Shown here piece by piece: positions 12,936 through 25,799 of a stretch of DNA of 64,000 nucleotides. The notes below the pieces were generated by a model, which was not told where the DNA came from, made no database searches, and saw only the letters and a list, made by a program, of their open reading frames with translations. This DNA is from Chrysoperla carnea. Taxonomy: Eukaryota > Arthropoda > Insecta > Neuroptera > Chrysopidae. Position numbers and translations under genes: made by a program. The stretch covers positions 24,312,001-24,376,000 of the forward strand of contig NC_058339.1 of the NCBI RefSeq assembly GCF_905475395.1, in the 5' to 3' direction. Each line of letters begins with the position of its first letter. Position 1 is the first letter of the stretch.

Positions 12936-13339
12936 AGTGTACCTGATAGCACTATCCTTTTCTTTTTGCATCGAGTAGGGAAAGTTTTTCCACATAAAGC
13001 ATATCCAATAATATTCGAATGTCTTTCGTTCCTATATTTGAATGCAAAGACTGTATGTTATTTAAATATAGTGACTGTCTGGTATTATGTGTCATAGTTA
13101 ATACAAAACTAAATCTTTTTTAACATCCAATAAATTAAATGTGTTAAACATATAAATATTGTACAATTTTATGTAAAATAGGTATATTTAATGCTTGACA
13201 ATATAAAACGTTGTGATCTCATTGTTTGAAATCTGTGTTTTATGATGATTCTAGCCAATTCAAGATTTCAACAAACCGCTTGCGCAAACTATGTTGTATG
13301 CAAATAATTTAATGGTGTATCAAATGACAAATCTGGTTG

Positions 13340-13700
13340 TAAAAACAATTTTATTGGAGAAAACCTTATCACGTCATTTGAAAGCGTTCAAGTAACGTTC
13401 ACTTTGAGAAAAGAAACGTGTCCTGCTGTTATATACACCTGGGTATACACCTTGATAGAAGACTTACTTGGCGTAAACACATCTGGTTGAAAAGAAAACA
13501 GCTAAACTTGAAATTTTCTAATTCATATTGGCTCTTGAACAGCTATCATTGGACAATAAAGTGTTAGTGTATAAAACAATACTCAAACCTATAGCATTCA
13601 GCTATGGGGAACTGCTAGCAATAGTCATATCGAAATTCTGCAAAGATTTGAATCAACCTGGCACGCATTAAGCAGCATCCAAACTCTGAAGTGATCATAC
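13340..13700 (+). pseudogene. Jockey-like non-LTR retrotransposon ORF2 C-terminal remnant
   Basis: Frame-broken plus-strand translation gives FTLRKETCPAV (about 13400), HLGIHLDRRLTWRKH (about 13434-13478), KRKQLNLKF, then QLSLDNKVLVYKTILKPI (about 13540-13595), then IQLWGTAS and IEILQRF. This order is the thumb and C-terminal region of Jockey-clade reverse transcriptases, where YLGIHLDRRLTW, YKTILKP and IQLWG occur in this sequence. At least three frameshifts separate the blocks, so it is dead. Confidence 0.75.
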
Positions 13701-13734
13701 CCTTGGACAATTGTGACAGTGTGAACACACAAAA

Positions 13735-13905
13735 CAGACAAAACGTGCTAGATTTGAGATTTAGATTTATTTAACAGCCATTGTGAATAGACTAAATAGA
13801 CAAAACGTACTAGAGTAAAGATTTTGGTTTATTTAACAGTCATTGTGAACAGACTAAGCAGACAAAATGTGCTAGATTTAAAATTTAAATTCATTGAACA
13901 TAATC
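13735..13905 (+). repeat. 62-bp tandem repeat (~2.7 copies) behind the Jockey remnant
   Basis: AGACAAAACGTGCTAG-like unit starts occur at 13735, 13797 and 13859, an exact 62-nt spacing, with TTTATTTAACAGYCATTGTG conserved in the first two units. It directly follows the retrotransposon remnant, so it is probably part of its 3' untranslated region. Confidence 0.75.
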
Positions 13906-14725
13906 ATTAGATTAAGGCAATTCATATACTTAGTTTAAGCATATAAGGTTATCACCAGTGGATTACCATTCAAGTCTTCCTTTTAATCACTAGATCTATT
14001 TATAGTTCTTTTAAGAACTGATAATAGAAAATAGGAATAAAAATTTTAAAAAAATTTGAAATCGGCCTCTCAATTCAGAACTTTGGCCCATATATAATAC
14101 TGTGTAATCTAATTCGCTGAACTAAATCTAGAAGAAATAATGTTTTATATGTAGAAATTTTCAGAAAGTTTTCCTTTTTTCATAGACTCCTTTATTCATA
14201 GACCGTGTAAGTATTTAAATTTTAACATTTCGGACTTAAACAGTAACACGTATTCTATAACCATAAAGCATGACCTATTTTTTTTTATTGTATATCTAAC
14301 TTTAGTAGGTAATATAAAATAAACTTTGGCTTTGCAGTTGCCATCTTTGTATTGTATGCAATGCAACTTTATAATATAACATATAGTGGTGCTTACAAAT
14401 ATGTATATTTTATTTTATTATTATAAATAGATTAATACTATTCAATTCAATTCAAATCAAAAAGATTATAATCTTTTATAGTTGGTATGAAATGGTATGG
14501 TATTGGTATTGTTATACAATAGGTAAATAGATTTATAATTAATTCAATATTTACATGCATTATTTCAAAACATTGATAAAAATGAATACATATATAATAA
14601 TACCTACAATAAAATGGTTTAGGATGAATCTATAAAGATTATATCATTATAATAAATATCTCTCACGATATTTTTATATACCGTATGTATGCCGAATATG
14701 TAGTGGGTACATACAAGTTATTTAA

Positions 14726-15345
14726 GGATGTATGAGCACGGTAGTGAGGCACAAATATAAAAAATACATATTTTCAATTTTGATGATAAATTATATTATA
14801 ACTTGACAAGACGAAAAGTAAGAAAAAATTTTTTCGATATCTGGCATAATTTTCAAAATTGAAAATTTTGTTTAATTATTCATCTTTCGATATTTCAAAA
14901 ACCAAGGTACATATCGAAAAATTTTATTTTTATTTTTCTTCTACATTCATGAAATTAAAACAAAATTGATCATCAAAGTTGGAAATAAGATAAAAATAAT
15001 TTCAACCCTAAATCTACCCTGCTCTTACATCCCTTATATGGAAGGATATACTGGGTTTTTTCTTTTCTATGTCATTGCTTATGTGTTTAGTTTCTATTAA
15101 AAAGTTATTTTTTATTTGTTTTCATTCATTCCAAGTGAAAATTATCAAACACTTTCAAAATATGTCAATTTTGAGATTCCTCCATAAGATCCAATGTATT
15201 TTATATCGATTTTCAATGACTTTTTCTTTAAAATTTGCACGAATACCTATGCTGGAATTTTAACGACATATTCTTTGAGTAAAAGTCTTCCGATAAAACA
15301 ATTTTGAGCCTTTAAATCAAACATTGTTGTCATGTTCATACATCC
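14726..15345. mobile_element. TTAA-flanked miniature transposon upstream of LDH copy 1
   Basis: GGATGTATGAGCAC at the left end is inverted as ATGTTCATACATCC at the right end, and both are bordered by TTAA (14722-14725 and 15346-15349). The TTAA duplication is the signature of piggyBac-type insertion. The 620-bp interior is AT-rich and has no transposase. It ends 230 bp before the LDH copy 1 start codon, so it may lie in that gene's first intron or promoter. Confidence 0.6.
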
Positions 15346-15574
15346 TTAAAGTGTTTTTCATAGTGTTATGTAGATATTCATACGAGTTCCCGATCTGGGA
15401 TATTTCTAACTCCAGGAGCTGAATTTTTTTCCATTTTTTATCTTTCCACAAAAAGATTTCCTTTATCAGAAATTATGCTATATATATTCGTAACTTCATT
15501 CTATAACATTACCTTCTAGAACTAAAACAATATGAGTCGATAATTAATAATTTGGTTTTTATTTTACAGCCAAC

Positions 15575-18500
15575 ATGAATAAAAATCAAACAGCAAAAGC
15601 AATTTTAACACCAATGTGTCCCGAAGATGCAAAAACAAGAAATATTAAGATAACAGTGGTTGGATGTGGACAAGTTGGGATGGCCTGTGTTTTTTCTATT
15701 GTCTCACAGGTAATTCATTTCAACTTTAATTATTTTAAATTATATTTCATTCACATTTTTGTCTTTTTTGAATTTTGACAAACTACACAGCATATGTTTT
15801 TAATTAATTTTTAATAGATATTTTCTTAGTTAGTTTTGATGATAATAATTCAAATCACAATAATTTAAAAAGAAAATTTCCATTGTTCTTTTGTAAAAAC
15901 AAAAACAGAAATAAAATCTTCAAATAATAAGAGATATATAACAATACTTTGCACTTAATTAAAATACCAAATTACCAAAGTGTATACAGTGAGCGACTAA
16001 TATAATGGCCTAGATAAAACTAACTTAAAGAAAACAGTTTAAATATCACTACTTTATATATCACGGTGTGATTTTACATTATCGAAACATGAATGCCTCA
16101 TAACTAAATTTACTACAAGCATTGCTTAGTTTATTCTATTGGTTTATTTAAGGTCAAGAAAAATAGATGAAGCATTTTCGATACTGTTCCTCTGCTAAAA
16201 TTGATTTACTTTAAGGAACTTTGCAAACATAAGCAAAGAATGGATTGACCCAGCATAAAGTAATGATATCTTAAAGGATTTTGAAGGAACATGAGACATA
16301 ATCAGCCCTTCCAATCTGTCCAAACGATTGATTTAAGCCCCGCCAATAGGAAATAACAACCGGGCCGATATTCGTTAAAACTCGGGTGAAGATTATCGAG
16401 CATTGAGCCAAAGGCTGCAAACGAAGACTAGCCCAGTGTCTTATAAAAGACACTTGCCTAGGTCTGACAAAATACATCAAGGTGGGAAAGCCTAGAGTGC
16501 TTAACTGAGAGGATTGATACATTAATCGGCATTGCTCCTCTCGACAATCATTTGTTCTGCTTTATGGAGAACTATATTAAAAATGCAAAGCTTAATTCAG
16601 AATAGTATATGAAATGATTCTTCCAGATATTTGCTCAGAAATCCAATAAGTTCCACAGCTTATCGATCAACAAAGCACCTGTTTTATTGAATAAGGTTTA
16701 TTTAAAATTTAAAACAAATTTTTTATCCTTATGCACGTAACATATAACATCTTAAATCGGCTCTTCTAGACATAATATTTTAACAACATTTTAAGCAACC
16801 TTAGCTGTACACATAGAATTTTTTGCAATATTGTTCGCAAAAATAATTGTTTTAAAAAACATCCCGACCGTTCTGCTAGTATACTTGTTAAAATACCTTT
16901 GTGTTGTGACTTTTTATAGTTACAATTTTTAATGTTTATAAAAAAAACCAGAGTTTTTTTATTTTTGTAAAATTGTTTTGTCTGTATTGACTTAAATAAA
17001 TAAACTACTAGTTGGAGTGTCTAAAGTAGTAAGTTCAGTTAGCAGTAAATGGAATGTAACTTACACGAAAACATGTTACGATAAAGTAAATGGTTTTTTT
17101 TTTACAAAATAAAAAAAATTTTAACTTCCAATGTCAGAACAATGTAACTATAATGTGTACATTAGACTTTTTTAAAAGGCGCTAGGGACAATATATTACA
17201 GGCTTCTTATGTCCTCGTAACCATATTGCATCATGTGGCGTGTTTGTTGTTTATAATGTTGTATGTGTATATACTGTCTGTATAAACTTTACCTCTAAGT
17301 ATGTTTGAGAAAGTTCAAAGGCCTGCTAACTAACTATTAATATAAACATTTAATGTATTTATTTAACAAAATATCTGAAAATTAAAAAAAAAAAGTTATT
17401 AATCGCCAGAGCATTATTTGATCCTCATTCAGAAACTTATCCGTAACTCGTTTAAATATTCAAAAATGTTTCTTTATTTTCTAATTCATAATTAATGTGC
17501 ATTTCTTTTCTTTCTTTCAGCCAATTTGTTCTGAGCTTTGTATAATTGATATGAACGACAAACGAGCCCTAGGAGAAGCTATGGATTTATCTGGTGGAAG
17601 TCCATTTACTCGGGGATTTCCTAGAATTGTATCATCGTCAGGTAAACAGAAACTGAATAACTAATAAATATGAAATGTAATGCTAATTTCTTTTTAGATT
17701 ATTGTACGTCTGCGGGATCCACAATTGTTGTAGTAACAGCTGGAGCACGACAAAAAGAAGGCGAAAGTCGTTTAAGTTTGATACAACGTAATGTTGAAAT
17801 ATATAAATGTATTATTCCACAATTAGCAAAAGCAAGTCCAGAATGTATTTTTGTAATTGTTAGTAATCCGTGTGATATACTTGCGTATGTAACAATGAAA
17901 TTGACAGGGTTTCCATCTAATCGTGTTATTGGATCGGGTTGTAATCTAGATTCAGCGCGTTTTCGTCACTTAATTGCACAAAAATTAAGAGTTGCACCAA
18001 CAAGTGTAAATGCATGGATTATTGGTGAAAATGGTGATTCAAGTGGTAAAATTTTATTTTCTTTATTAAACGCCGCTTTTTTCAATCTTTTCAACAAATT
18101 TTGATGTTATTATGTAACTTTTATGTAACGATTAGAGCAAATTCGAGATCATTCATTCACAAGAAATCGCGGACGAAAAAATCTCTACGAACGAAAAAAC
18201 ACACATGCGTCACTTTGGTGACTTGCCGAATATCCGAATCCGCATTTGTGGATATCTACCATAAATAAAAGTTCCAAATAGTATAATAGTAATAATATAT
18301 TATATCATTGTGTCCGTTTCCGTTTCCAAATAGTATAATAGTAATAATATATTATATTATTTTCAAAGATAATAAATTGAATTAAAAAAATTTCAACCTT
18401 CAAATTAAAAACTTTTCAGTCGCTGTTTGGTCTGGTGTAAATGTATCTGGTGTACGCTTATGTGATATAAATCCATCAATTGGTACAAGTGAAGATCCAG

Positions 18501-19458
18501 AAAAATGGAATGAAATACATGAAAAAGTTATAAATAGTGCATACGAAATAATATCTCTAAAAGGATATTCAAATTGGGGAATTGGATTCAGTGTTGCTCA
18601 CATATGTTCTGTAATTGTATCTGATGCTCGTGAAATTGTTCCAGTTTCTACTTACATAAAGGTAAAAAATTTTATTATACTTAATATACAGGCGATGTAA
18701 TTTTTTTAATTTTTATATTTTTTTGGTGGAAGCGCAAGGAAAACGTATATTGAATGACAACTATAAATAGAGAAAGTTATAAATTTCGATTTGGTGGCGA
18801 AAATTAGCAAAGAGTAACATTCATAATAAGAGTAATCACTAGCTAATTCTTACTGATGATGACTACTTGGTAGTCGAAAATACGTATTTTAAAAATACAA
18901 AAAACTGATCTAGGAAATTGGGCAAAAATCGAAATTTATTTCGATATATCCTAGAGTTCTCATTTATTATCTTCGATAATATTTATAGAGAAAGTTATAT
19001 CTTTTACTGTTTCTACCTCTTCCATACAATCAATTCTTGACGGCCTACGATGTTAAATAAGCAAATCTGAGAACTATAACCTGGTTTCAAAAATAAACTT
19101 TGATTGATTAATTCCAACTCCATCAGAAAAAAAAACTTGATATAAAAGGGGTGATAATAATTACTAAATTTAAAAAATATATTTAAAATTATCTGCAAAC
19201 CTTGATAAACTCGGTGCTTAGATTGTATAAAAAGTTTTAATTTGTAATTTAAAAAAAAAAAAATTCTTTTCTTTTCTATTTAAGGGATGCAAACATGGAG
19301 TTGACAAGGATGTATATTTAAGTTTGCCAGTTGTACTTGGATCAAATGGTGTCTTATATATTGTGAAACAAGCTTTATCTCAAGCTGAAAAGAAAGCGTT
19401 ACAAGATTGTGCGAATAACTTGTATGAGTTGCAACGAGACATTAAATTGGATCTTTAA
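15575..19458 (+). CDS. Ldh: L-lactate dehydrogenase paralogue lacking the catalytic histidine (LDH copy 1)
   Basis: Five coding exons join to 339 residues: 15575-15709, 17521-17641, 17698-18045, 18420-18661, 19285-19458 (stop TAA). All introns are GT-AG. The ATG lies 5 nt after an acceptor at 15568-15569, so a noncoding 5' exon lies upstream. The fold is LDH: dinucleotide-binding VVGCGQVG (residues 28-35), the NAD-ribose Asp in CIID (55), Gln104 in GARQKEGES, which marks lactate over malate specificity, Arg110, and Asp170/Arg173 in LDSARFR. LDHs interconvert pyruvate and lactate with NADH in the cytosol. The catalytic His of the GEHGD motif is Asn197 here ([10 protein letters not shown]). The substrate-side Thr of KGYTSW is Ser252, and NPVDIL reads NPCDIL. 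The frame is otherwise intact with good splice sites, so this looks like a retained pseudoenzyme rather than a decayed pseudogene. It is slightly longer than a typical LDH (about 332 residues) because of an extended N-terminus and last exon. Confidence 0.9.
16271..16570 (-). pseudogene. Possible non-LTR retrotransposon C-terminus inside LDH1 intron 1
   Basis: The minus-strand reading CREEQC, then [12 protein letters not shown], then [10 protein letters not shown] recalls the cysteine-rich end and LG-P segment that follow RNase H in some non-LTR elements. The segment is less AT-rich than its surroundings. It lies within the first intron of LDH copy 1, antisense to it. The match is weak and could be coincidental. 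Confidence 0.3.
18271..18356 (+). repeat. Short tandem duplication in LDH1 intron 3
   Basis: A 33-nt segment starting TCCAAATAGTATAATAGTAA occurs at 18273 and again at 18325, 52 nt apart. It is intronic. Confidence 0.7.
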
Positions 19459-22160
19459 AAACCAAAAATATATATGATATTTCATTTAAAATTATAATGC
19501 TTCTTATAGAAACTGTAACTTATTTTCAAAGAATATATTAACGAATAGTTTTTAAAAAATAATTTTAAAAAAAGTTATTATTATGAAAAGCTTTTATTTT
19601 ATTAGCAAACTCATTCCACTTCCTTTTATCAGATCAAGTTTTGCAAACATATCCTGTAAAACTGGAGAGTTACGAACGAAAATTTTAGAGGCATTGTATA
19701 TAAGGCACTTTTAAAGGCATACCAAAGGAGAACAAAGGTGGCCACTTGCTCCTACCTCGTATCTTAAATACCTCTATATTTAGCTTGATAATTACCTGTA
19801 TATTTCTGAAATTATTAGATCAAAAATTGCTACCCCCCTCTCTATTGAGACAAAAACTGGGCATACCCATGCGCCTGTAAGTGAAAATGTAGGACTGTGG
19901 GTGGTAGTTCTAATACCCAGATTCTGTCAGCATTCTTGTCAAATCGTCTTGTAATCTCATACTGGAGGACTATACAGAGACTTACTGGAGGACTATATAG
20001 AGACTTTGTGGTATTAGTACCAGATTTTTTTCAGCTTGTAATTTATATTCAATTAGTTGATAATGAAATCAAATGTATTCTAGACAGTGTTTTGACAAAA
20101 CAATTATTTCATCCCCGATTTCCATACTGGTTTCTATCACCTCATTTAGATATGGTCTACATATATGTATTTGTTTATGTATGTGTATTGAATATACTGA
20201 GAGGCTTAATCATTTAAACTTCAATACAAGAACAAGTTTATAATATTGTTGAACATTTTTCATACTTATCATTTTTATATTACTTCATACAAAAGGAAGG
20301 TTTGTGTTGCCAAATATAAAATAATAACAATTCGTAAATTTGTTAAGCTATCTTAACAAATTTGTTCAAAACGGCAAAGGGAGATACAAATTTTTAAATC
20401 TTTCCTAAAACTAAAAAGAAAATGTTTTCAAATGAGCTATTTTGGGTCCACATTCGGTGTTTTTTCACAGAGATACAGCTCTTTGAAATTTTGGTAAAAT
20501 TTAGTGTAAAAATTTTGTTTCTTTAAATATTTGAATGTGTATAAGTTACAAAAAAAATTCACCCTCAATTTGAAAAGTGTAGGTTTTAATAAAAGGGAAA
20601 AAAGTTCAAGATTTCGATTTCGGAACGTTATATTGCATTTTTATGCTTTCCGACTTCAAATTTCTAATGATCTTTGAAACTCTGAAAAAGCCGATTTTGT
20701 GAATGTTTAACAGCTAATCTATCGAGATGATAAAAATACGTTTCATACAACCTAAAAATGTTTCTAAATTGTTTCTAAAAAGGAAACTTAAATTTTAAAG
20801 TTGTTTTTTATGATTTTGCATATTTTTACAATCTCTTACGATTTAATAAGATGACGTTATTTGAACAAAGTAACTAGCTCAATTTTATTTCTTTAAGGCG
20901 GTTAGAAAACGGGCTATTAAAAGTTCACACTAAATTTTTCGTGCAAGTATGTCATTTGTTCTGTCTTTCAGTGTACGTATAGGTATGTGTAATATACATA
21001 CATATGTATTCATGAATGTGTGGGGTCTTCGAATGCTTATAACAACATACTTTAGGTATTTATTTTATTATTAGACATTTCAAACTTAACTAGAAAGTTA
21101 ATTGAGTACCATTTGATAAACATTCAGTAAAATTATGATGATAAATATATGCGATACAGGCAGACTTTTGACCATAAAAACATTACCGAAACTGAAAACT
21201 CAAAATGTTAGAGGTGCATGGTCCTTTGCATCGACTCGGTTTTTTCACTATATTCAACCATTAAGAGCTAGAGAATACTATGGATCAATTAAACTTAATA
21301 GGCCTTGCTATTAGGTACATTTTCAGCAGTGCGAGCTTAGGGTCCCCTACCCGAAAAAACTAAAAAATTGGCGTTAATCTTCAAAAGCGATTCAGTTTGG
21401 AAAAGGCATGACATATAATTTTAACAAATAAATAACTAATTACTATGGAAATAAATGGTCAAATTAACCTGGCTCAATTCATTTCGAAAAGTGTAATTCA
21501 AAATAACAAAGTCAACTCAAATATTTCAAATTCAATTAAAATATTTCCAAAAATTTGTCCCAAAAATGATAGCTCTCTAAGTATCCTTTTCATTTCATCT
21601 GATGTCCTTGACCATCACTTTGATATTGGTTTAAGAAGGAGTGTTAAAAGTTTAAAGTGTTTATCTGTGCGCCTGTGTGCTTCTCAGTGGTATCGTAGCT
21701 CTTAAACCATCGAACCGACTTGATTGAGAATATTTTATAGCTAAGTTTCCAAAAATCGGTTTACAAGGAATGAATCGCATTTGCCAGAGGGTTTTTTAAA
21801 TTTTGTAAATTTCACTTGTTTTAGAATTTGATATGTACTCGTCGTCAAATGAAAAGAAACTTAAATAAAAATATGTATCTGAGATAAACGTTCTAGTTTA
21901 ATTACAATAATTTAATTTAATTCGAATACATTAAAATGTCTTACACGGCGGGCTTGATATCAACAGTATTACTATTATTATAAACTGCAATCTGTGTGTA
22001 TTCTTTTATATTTATTTCTTCTTTTCTTGGCATTATAGTCAACTTGTTGCTCATAGAAAATCGAAGAAAAAAAAATTCGATATGTAACTCTCGTTTTCTG
22101 TTATGTCATATTTTATATTCAAAGTATTGTAAATGAAATATTTAAATGAATTATAATTTC
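19459..22160. other. Intergenic sequence between LDH copies 1 and 2
   Basis: Contains a 24-nt tandem duplication (ACTGGAGGACTATAYAGAGA at about 19960-20007), the hairpin at 20336-20363, and repeat-like text at 21150-21720. No convincing exon. The frame 21445-21705 ends in repeat-like sequence. Confidence 0.45.
20336..20363. repeat. Perfect 12-bp inverted repeat
   Basis: AAATTTGTTAAG and CTTAACAAATTT are separated by CTAT. It is a strong hairpin in otherwise featureless sequence; no terminator T-run follows, and no function can be assigned. Confidence 0.6.
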
Positions 22161-22167
22161 TTATATC

Positions 22168-22394
<227 letters not shown>

Positions 22395-22496
22395 TATAAC
22401 AAGGTATTCTAAGTTTAGTTCCAAGTTTGTAATGCTTAAAAATATTAATGCTACACGAACAAAATTTTGGTATAGGTTTAGTTCACAAAAAAGGTA

Positions 22497-22665
22497 GGTA
22501 ATTATCTACAATAAAGGTTATTGCCAATTTTGATCTAAAGTCCACGGTTATGGAGATGTAGCCTAAAACGGTTTTCCTTAAAATGGGGACATTTCCCCCG
22601 CCTATTTTTGTAAGGATTTTGTGCATTAACCTTCAGTACGTGATACTGAACCTATTTAAATAATA
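22497..22665 (-). repeat. Single arm of the long-TIR element at 9734-10462
   Basis: This matches the right arm of that element: TTATTGCCAATTTTGATCTA, then AAAACGGTTTTCCTT, then TTTTTGTAAGGATTTTGTGC and CAGTACGTGATACTGAACC. Only one arm is present, so it is a truncated copy or a solo end. Confidence 0.7.
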
Positions 22666-23568
22666 ACATAATTCCTGTTATTTAGTGCATTATGGGCAAA
22701 AGTAACTACTATATAACTACCTGGAGTTTGCTTAGTTTCCTACTAAAACTGGATTTTCGGTTTATTTGGAAAATACACGAAAATTTGATTTATTTTTCTC
22801 TTAATTTGATTCGTTGTTGAAATAAAAAACAAACATTGAATTTTACGAAATAAGCAAAGATGTTTCCATCGGCTTGCTATATTCGCCGATTTATGAAATC
22901 CAAACGTGAGAGGTAGGTCATGAAATGTTTCCAGGGAAAAATAATATTAAAACTTTCTTTTTTGACATTTATTAGCAAATGTAGGTACATTTTTATTTAT
23001 ACACGAGGGATATTTTACAGGTATTTCATTTTAACTACCAATATACTTTCTTATATCTTCTAAATGTCATGAAATTTCGCAACGCCATCCTTTTTTTTAT
23101 ATTACTTATATTTAATTTATTATTTAGATTTTATTGGTCTGTAATGTGTTCATATTTACCCCATTACGCCTATATAAAAATATAATAGATCTATGCAATC
23201 ACAATACACAAAGCGAAAAAATCGTTACAAAGCCAAAAACATGTATCAGAATTTCGTTCGATCAAATAGATTGAAAACTGCTGAAGTAATGAGATCAATA
23301 CGAATTTTTGGTGGTGAGAACTCCAATGGAATACCCTTTTTTTATCCAATAAGGGAAAAGAAAAATTGTTGTGAAAAGTCTAAAAAAGGTAGTGATATTG
23401 GGTCATTTATACAACTACAAAAAAAAAACGAATGATTTTCTCTCTAGTTAATCCCCCTCCTTTCATCTCTAGTTAATCCCCCTCCACGTTAACAAATCTA
23501 TATTAAGAGCTACGATTCAGGAACACAAACAAGCAATCCTTTTAAGATCATAGCACTTCTTTGGTCTG

Positions 23569-23818
23569 TTACTTTAGAGTTTCACACAAACAAGAAGCAA
23601 ATAAATCTAATATTCGTTTTATCAAACAAAGTTTTTCAAGCCAAATTGTTTTATGACCTTGAATTTTTACAAACTCATGAGCTTTAGATTTAGCAAAAGA
23701 AAATTCGGGTCCATGCTCAATATAAAGACGGCATGGTCGGTCGACAGTACTAATACGTATATAATTGACCATTCTAATTAGCACTGAGCTACCTATCGAA
23801 AATCGAATAAAATCATCC
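23569..23818 (-). CDS. Terminal coding exon of an unrecognised antisense gene (putative)
   Basis: Minus strand. After acceptor CTCATTTCAG, one base plus 82 codons run to TAA at 23569-23571. The peptide begins DDFIRFSIGSSVLIRMVNYI, contains STVDRPCRLYIEHGPEFSF and GHKTIWLEKLC, and has a balanced composition typical of a real protein. I do not recognise it. It lies only 70 nt from the first exon of LDH copy 2 on the other strand, so its upstream exons must lie across or beyond LDH copy 2. A phase-compatible candidate is the minus-strand stretch 27045-26943. No AATAAA follows closely. It could also be a transposon-derived or decayed fragment. Confidence 0.4.
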
Positions 23819-23887
23819 CTGAAATGAGCTGAAAATTAAAAAAATGCGGAGGCATTTCTAAAATAGTAAATTTTTTTTCACTAATTT

Positions 23888-25799
23888 ATGTTCAAATATT
23901 TTGCAGGTACATCAGCGGAAAAATTGTTTTCCAAATTGTCTGATCCAATAACAATAAGCCACAAAAAAATCACTGTGGTTGGAGTTGGATCCGTTGGCAT
24001 GGCATGTGTGTTTAGTTTACTTACTAAGGTAATCAATGAAAAAGAAAGAAAAATTTTTCACTTTTTAGTAAAGTTAATTAATCGCAATTTTGTTCAATAG
24101 AATGTTACAAATGATATAGCTCTCATCGATAAAGATAAAAAAGCGTTGGAAGGAGAGAATTTAGACATACAACAAGGGGCATTATTTTTAAAAAACTATA
24201 ACATCCAAGCCAGCAGCGATGGTAATTATTTTAGTCCGTGGGGGCACCACGGTTTTTTTAAATGATAAATACATATTTGAAACTTCGTGAGTGGCATCCT
24301 TTTGACGAGTCTACTAAAATTTTTTCTACGATTTTTTTCGAAAAGGCTGCGTTTTCAAACGAGCAGGATGATGTCATATTTGAGTTATCGTTCTGAAAAA
24401 ACGCAGCAGGGAATTTGTCGGACACTAATGATCACTTAATAAGATTTATAATTATTAAAAAATAGATTATTTTGTTCGACAAAAATACTGCTCCAATGAG
24501 CTTGTATAACACCTCGAATATGCCGTCAAAACAAATAAGTAATTTAAGCTTTATTATAGACTATTCAATAACAAAAAATTCACAAATTTGCATAATTACT
24601 GCGGGTGCAAGACAAAAAGAAGGAGAATCAAGACTTAATTTAGTTCAACGTAACGCAGATATTTATAAGTCGATAATACCGGAGCTTGTGAAACATAGTC
24701 CAGACACTATATTATTAATTGTTTCGAATCCTGTGGATATACTAACATATGTTGCATGGAAACTGAGTAGTTTTCCAGTACATAGAATAATTGGTTCGGG
24801 TACACATTTAGATACAGCTCGATTTAGATTTTTATTATCACAAAAACTCAAAATTGCACCGAGTGATTGTCATGGCTGGATTATTGGTGAACATGGTGAT
24901 AATAGTGGTAAGAATTGTTGTTATTTTCTAGAAATCTAGGTAATTATATAAACTGGATAAAAACATATGTGAAGTGAAAGTGTAGTGTGAATGATAAATT
25001 ACACCTTAGAAATGGTGTCAACGATTCTATAGGTGAATTCGGCAGGTGTATAATGGTTCTTGTATGCGCAGAATTTATAGTCGCGTCAAAGGATACATAA
25101 AATCGGCAATCTTTGGCAAGTACTCCAGAACAGCTCCGGTTTTCATTATTCTTTTATCAGTATCATATTTTCTGTAAGCCAATAAAAAATACATGTATGG
25201 TAGGCACTAGTAATCGTAAGATTTATCAATTTTTTTTATAGTTCCAGTATGGTCCAGTGTAAATGTATCTGGAATGAATTTAAACGATTTAAATCCAAAC
25301 TTTGGTACATGTGACGATACTGAAAAATGGGCAGAAATGCATAAAGAAGTTGTGGAGAGTGCCGGTACAGTTATTAAATTAAAAGGCTTCACAAACTGGG
25401 CCATAGCTCTTGGCGTAACGGATATTTGTATTTGCATTTTAAACAATTTGAAGTCATTGTGTACCATTTCAACTCTAGTCAAAGTAATAGTTTTTAATAA
25501 AATTGATTTGATTTTTGCTTCTTAATAAGACATGAAAAGTAATTCTGATTTGTAAAAAGAGATGCATATTTTAAAGAAAATTTAATTTTAAAATGATAAT
25601 GGAATTTTTTCATATTTTATTGTTTAATTTTCAGGGATTCTATGGCATTGAAGATGATGTGTTTTTATCACTTCCTGCATCCTTAGGTGAAAATGGCATT
25701 ATACAAGTAGTTAAGCAAAAATTGGAGAAAACCGAGCTGTCTAGTTTTCAAAATAGTGCGAAAATTATAGCCGATATAAATTGCAAAGTAAAACTATAA
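23888..25799 (+). CDS. Ldh: L-lactate dehydrogenase (LDH copy 2), start uncertain
   Basis: Coding exons: 23888 or 23907 to 24028, 24101-24221, 24560-24907, 25242-25483, 25635-25799 (stop TAA). Read from the ATG at 23888 the product is 338 residues. Key residues by that numbering are present: VVGVGSVG, Asp57 (ALID), Gln106 and Arg112 in [10 protein letters not shown], Asp172 and Arg175 (LDTARFR), catalytic His199 in GEHGDNS, and Thr in LKGFTNW. An active cytosolic pyruvate/lactate enzyme is expected. Exons 2-4 have the same lengths and phases as in the flanking LDH copies. The start is odd: TTTTGCAG at 23899-23906 looks like the acceptor used by the sister genes but lies 18 nt downstream of the only nearby ATG. 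Either transcription begins close by and 23888 is used, or an unseen upstream exon supplies the start and ends with one base of a codon. I found no AATAAA close after the stop. The motif IALGV replaces the usual IGLSV. Confidence 0.9.

Noticed and set aside
24663-25482. Minus-strand frames at 24663-24851 and 25207-25482
   Set aside because: They are antisense shadows of LDH copy 2 exons 3 and 4.
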